DNA of 7,790 nt from JBJFCE01 sp964437825. Lineage in GTDB: Bacteria > Bacillota > Clostridia > Lachnospirales > Lachnospiraceae. Location: NCBI GenBank assembly GCA_964437825.1, contig CAYTIH010000076.1, positions 1-7,790 of the forward strand. The letters run 5' to 3'. Shown one piece after another: positions 6,651 to 7,790 of this stretch. The notes beneath the pieces were generated by a model that saw nothing but the letters and a program-made list of their open reading frames with translations, was not told the origin of the DNA and did not search any database. Made by a program: the position numbers and the translations under genes. Position 1 is the first letter of the stretch. Each line of letters starts with the position of its first letter.

Positions 6651-7631
6651 GTGGAAATGGAAGAAAGAAACGAAGGCAGCGGAAAGAAAAGGGGCATGAC
6701 GGCCGGAAAGGTCAATTGGATGTTTATTATGATCTTTCTTGTTTATGTGGCAGTGTCCGTCGCATTAAGCTATGTGCAGAGGCACGGGAGTTTAAGCATA
6801 TATCCGCTGTATATTCTGAATGAACTGGTATATCTGGTTCCGGCATTTCTGTTTGTGTGCTGCAGCCGCAGCCGAACAAAGGATATGCTGGTTTTCCGTA
6901 GGGTTAAGATATCAACCCTGCTGATGACGGTGCTGTTTACCTTTTTATGTCTGCCGTTAACAACGGTTGTAAATATCTTTACCATGTTTTTTGTGGATAA
7001 TACGGTAGCCGAAAGCAGCGGCGTTTTTTTACAGCTGCCGTTTTCTGCAATGTTTTTTTTGATTGCGGTATATGCACCTGTGTGTGAGGAAGTCATTTTC
7101 CGGGGAATTACCTATGAATCTTTGAAAAAGGATTTGAATGTATTTCAGGCGATGTGTCTGAGCGCGGTATTGTTTGGATTGGCCCATATGAATTTTAATC
7201 AGGCGGCATATGCTGTCTTGCTGGGCGTGATCCTGGTATTGCTCAGAGAAGCAACCGGAAGCCTGTATGCGACGATGCTGTTTCATATTGTGTTTAACGG
7301 CTATAGTGTCGTTTTAATGTATGCGCAGAAATGGAGCGGTCAGGAAGAATTGTTACTGGACGTAAGTTCGTTGCTTACTCCGGCAGGATATCGGGAGTAC
7401 CTCCTGCAGTCAATCAGCATTTTTATGGTGCTGGCCGCGGTTACTACGGCGCTTGCAGGCTGCGTTCTCGCATGGATTGCAGGGAATGAGGGGCGAAGAG
7501 AACAGGTCGGGGATATCTATAGAAAACGGCATGAGGGCAGGGGAAGGATATTCCGGATCTCGCTTTTGATTGTCATCGTATTGTATGTCGGCATGATGGT
7601 GCTGGATGTATGGCAGCCGGAGTTCCTATGA
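6651..7631 (+). CDS. CPBP family intramembrane (CAAX-type) metalloprotease
   Basis: 326 residues, membrane-embedded, with about eight hydrophobic segments from residue 22 to 318. The CPBP core is complete: EEVIFR with Glu146, Glu147 and Arg151; FGLAHMNF with His179; and FHIVFN with His212 and Asn216. These are the catalytic and metal-associated residues of the Rce1/CAAX-like family. In bacteria such proteins are tied to processing or self-immunity of small peptides, but no bacteriocin or prenyltransferase gene is present here, so the substrate is unknown. A charged loop at about 279-300 and one extra C-terminal helix (about 301-318) extend past the domain. Start: GTG 6651 lies 10-11 nt from GAGAGGA (6634-6640), which is long; ATG 6657 is the alternative and drops only two residues. 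Confidence 0.92.
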   Translation: MEMEERNEGSGKKRGMTAGKVNWMFIMIFLVYVAVSVALSYVQRHGSLSIYPLYILNELVYLVPAFLFVCCSRSRTKDMLVFRRVKISTLLMTVLFTFLCLPLTTVVNIFTMFFVDNTVAESSGVFLQLPFSAMFFLIAVYAPVCEEVIFRGITYESLKKDLNVFQAMCLSAVLFGLAHMNFNQAAYAVLLGVILVLLREATGSLYATMLFHIVFNGYSVVLMYAQKWSGQEELLLDVSSLLTPAGYREYLLQSISIFMVLAAVTTALAGCVLAWIAGNEGRREQVGDIYRKRHEGRGRIFRISLLIVIVLYVGMMVLDVWQPEFL

Positions 7632-7635
7632 ACAA

Positions 7636-7660
7636 CCCGGTGCGGCCGGGGCGAAACGCC
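7636..7660 (+). terminator. Possible GC-rich terminator after CPBP gene
   Basis: Two competing small stems: CCCGG/CCGGG (7636-7640 with 7646-7650) and GGCG-AAA-CGCC (7650-7660). No T tract follows, so this is a weak call based on position just after the last gene of the block. Confidence 0.35.
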
Positions 7661-7718
7661 GTCATGTGATAGCATCCATTATATTTGGTGAAAATGCATC
7701 ATATCTGTTCATAAAACG

Positions 7719-7747
7719 TTTATATTGCGAAGCAATTATGATATAAT
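7719..7747 (+). promoter_or_regulatory. Probable promoter for a gene beyond the right edge
   Basis: -10 TATAAT (7742-7747) is perfect; the -35 at 17-bp spacing is TTTATA (7719-7724, four of six consensus bases). The spacer holds a palindrome ATTGC-GAA-GCAAT (7724-7736), which could be an operator. The expected start is near 7754. Confidence 0.6.
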
Positions 7748-7759
7748 AAGCGCAAAAGA

Positions 7760-7790
7760 AAAACAAGCGACGCGAAGCGGCATTTGTTTT
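7760..7790 (+). other. Hairpin at the right edge, start of the new transcript
   Basis: AAAACAA (7760-7766) pairs with TTGTTTT (7784-7790), and an inner GC-rich part (G7767-C7781, C7768-G7780, then CGC-GAA-GCG at 7771-7779) caps it. It begins within a few bases of the predicted transcription start and its 3' arm ends in a T run cut by the window. It may be a terminator/attenuator or a 5' stabilising hairpin; the window ends too soon to decide. Confidence 0.5.

Noticed and set aside
1..7790. Mobile elements, CRISPR arrays, toxin-antitoxin or phage defence genes
   Set aside because: No transposase, integrase, regularly spaced repeats or defence-type motifs were seen in any frame; the CPBP protease alone is not evidence of a bacteriocin system.

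Overview
The window looks like chromosomal core and near-core sequence from a Gram-positive anaerobe of the Clostridia, most likely Lachnospiraceae. That guess rests on the type III glutamine synthetase, AGGAGG-type ribosome binding sites, sigma-A promoters with 17-bp spacers, a DUF5722-type secreted protein and a clostridial-style acyl-ACP thioesterase. No phage, transposon, plasmid or CRISPR sequence is visible. All genes are on the + strand.

Layout. (1) Bases 2-1585 are the 3' three quarters of glnN (glutamine synthetase III), cut by the left edge and closed by a strong hairpin at 1617-1661. (2) Bases 1733-4668 form a two-gene secretion unit. A consensus promoter (TTGACA-17-TATAAT) starts an untranslated leader of about 230 nt that folds into several helices and contains an intrinsic terminator with seven T's. 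This is the layout of a transcriptional riboswitch. It precedes a secreted TIM-barrel, glycosidase-like protein (DUF5722 type) and a secreted SH3-SGNH esterase. (3) Bases 4743-4918 hold tRNA-Gln(CUG) with its own promoter and terminator. (4) Bases 4960-7631 hold three genes that are probably cotranscribed: acyl-ACP thioesterase, a CvfB-like S1 RNA-binding protein, and a CPBP (CAAX-type) membrane protease. (5) After 7631 there is a GC-rich hairpin, then a new promoter that runs into another hairpin at the right edge.

How the genes may work together. The second block is the most interesting. A glycosidase-fold protein and an SGNH esterase with near-identical signal-peptide ends, expressed from one attenuated promoter, suggest ligand-controlled remodelling of an acylated extracellular or wall polysaccharide. 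The leader carries a GATGCAAAGCC block and upstream GGTAA like the 5' half of c-di-GMP-I (GEMM) riboswitches, but its 3' half does not fit that class well. It may be a divergent GEMM or another RNA. The thioesterase/CvfB/CPBP block is a housekeeping-style cluster with no obvious single pathway.
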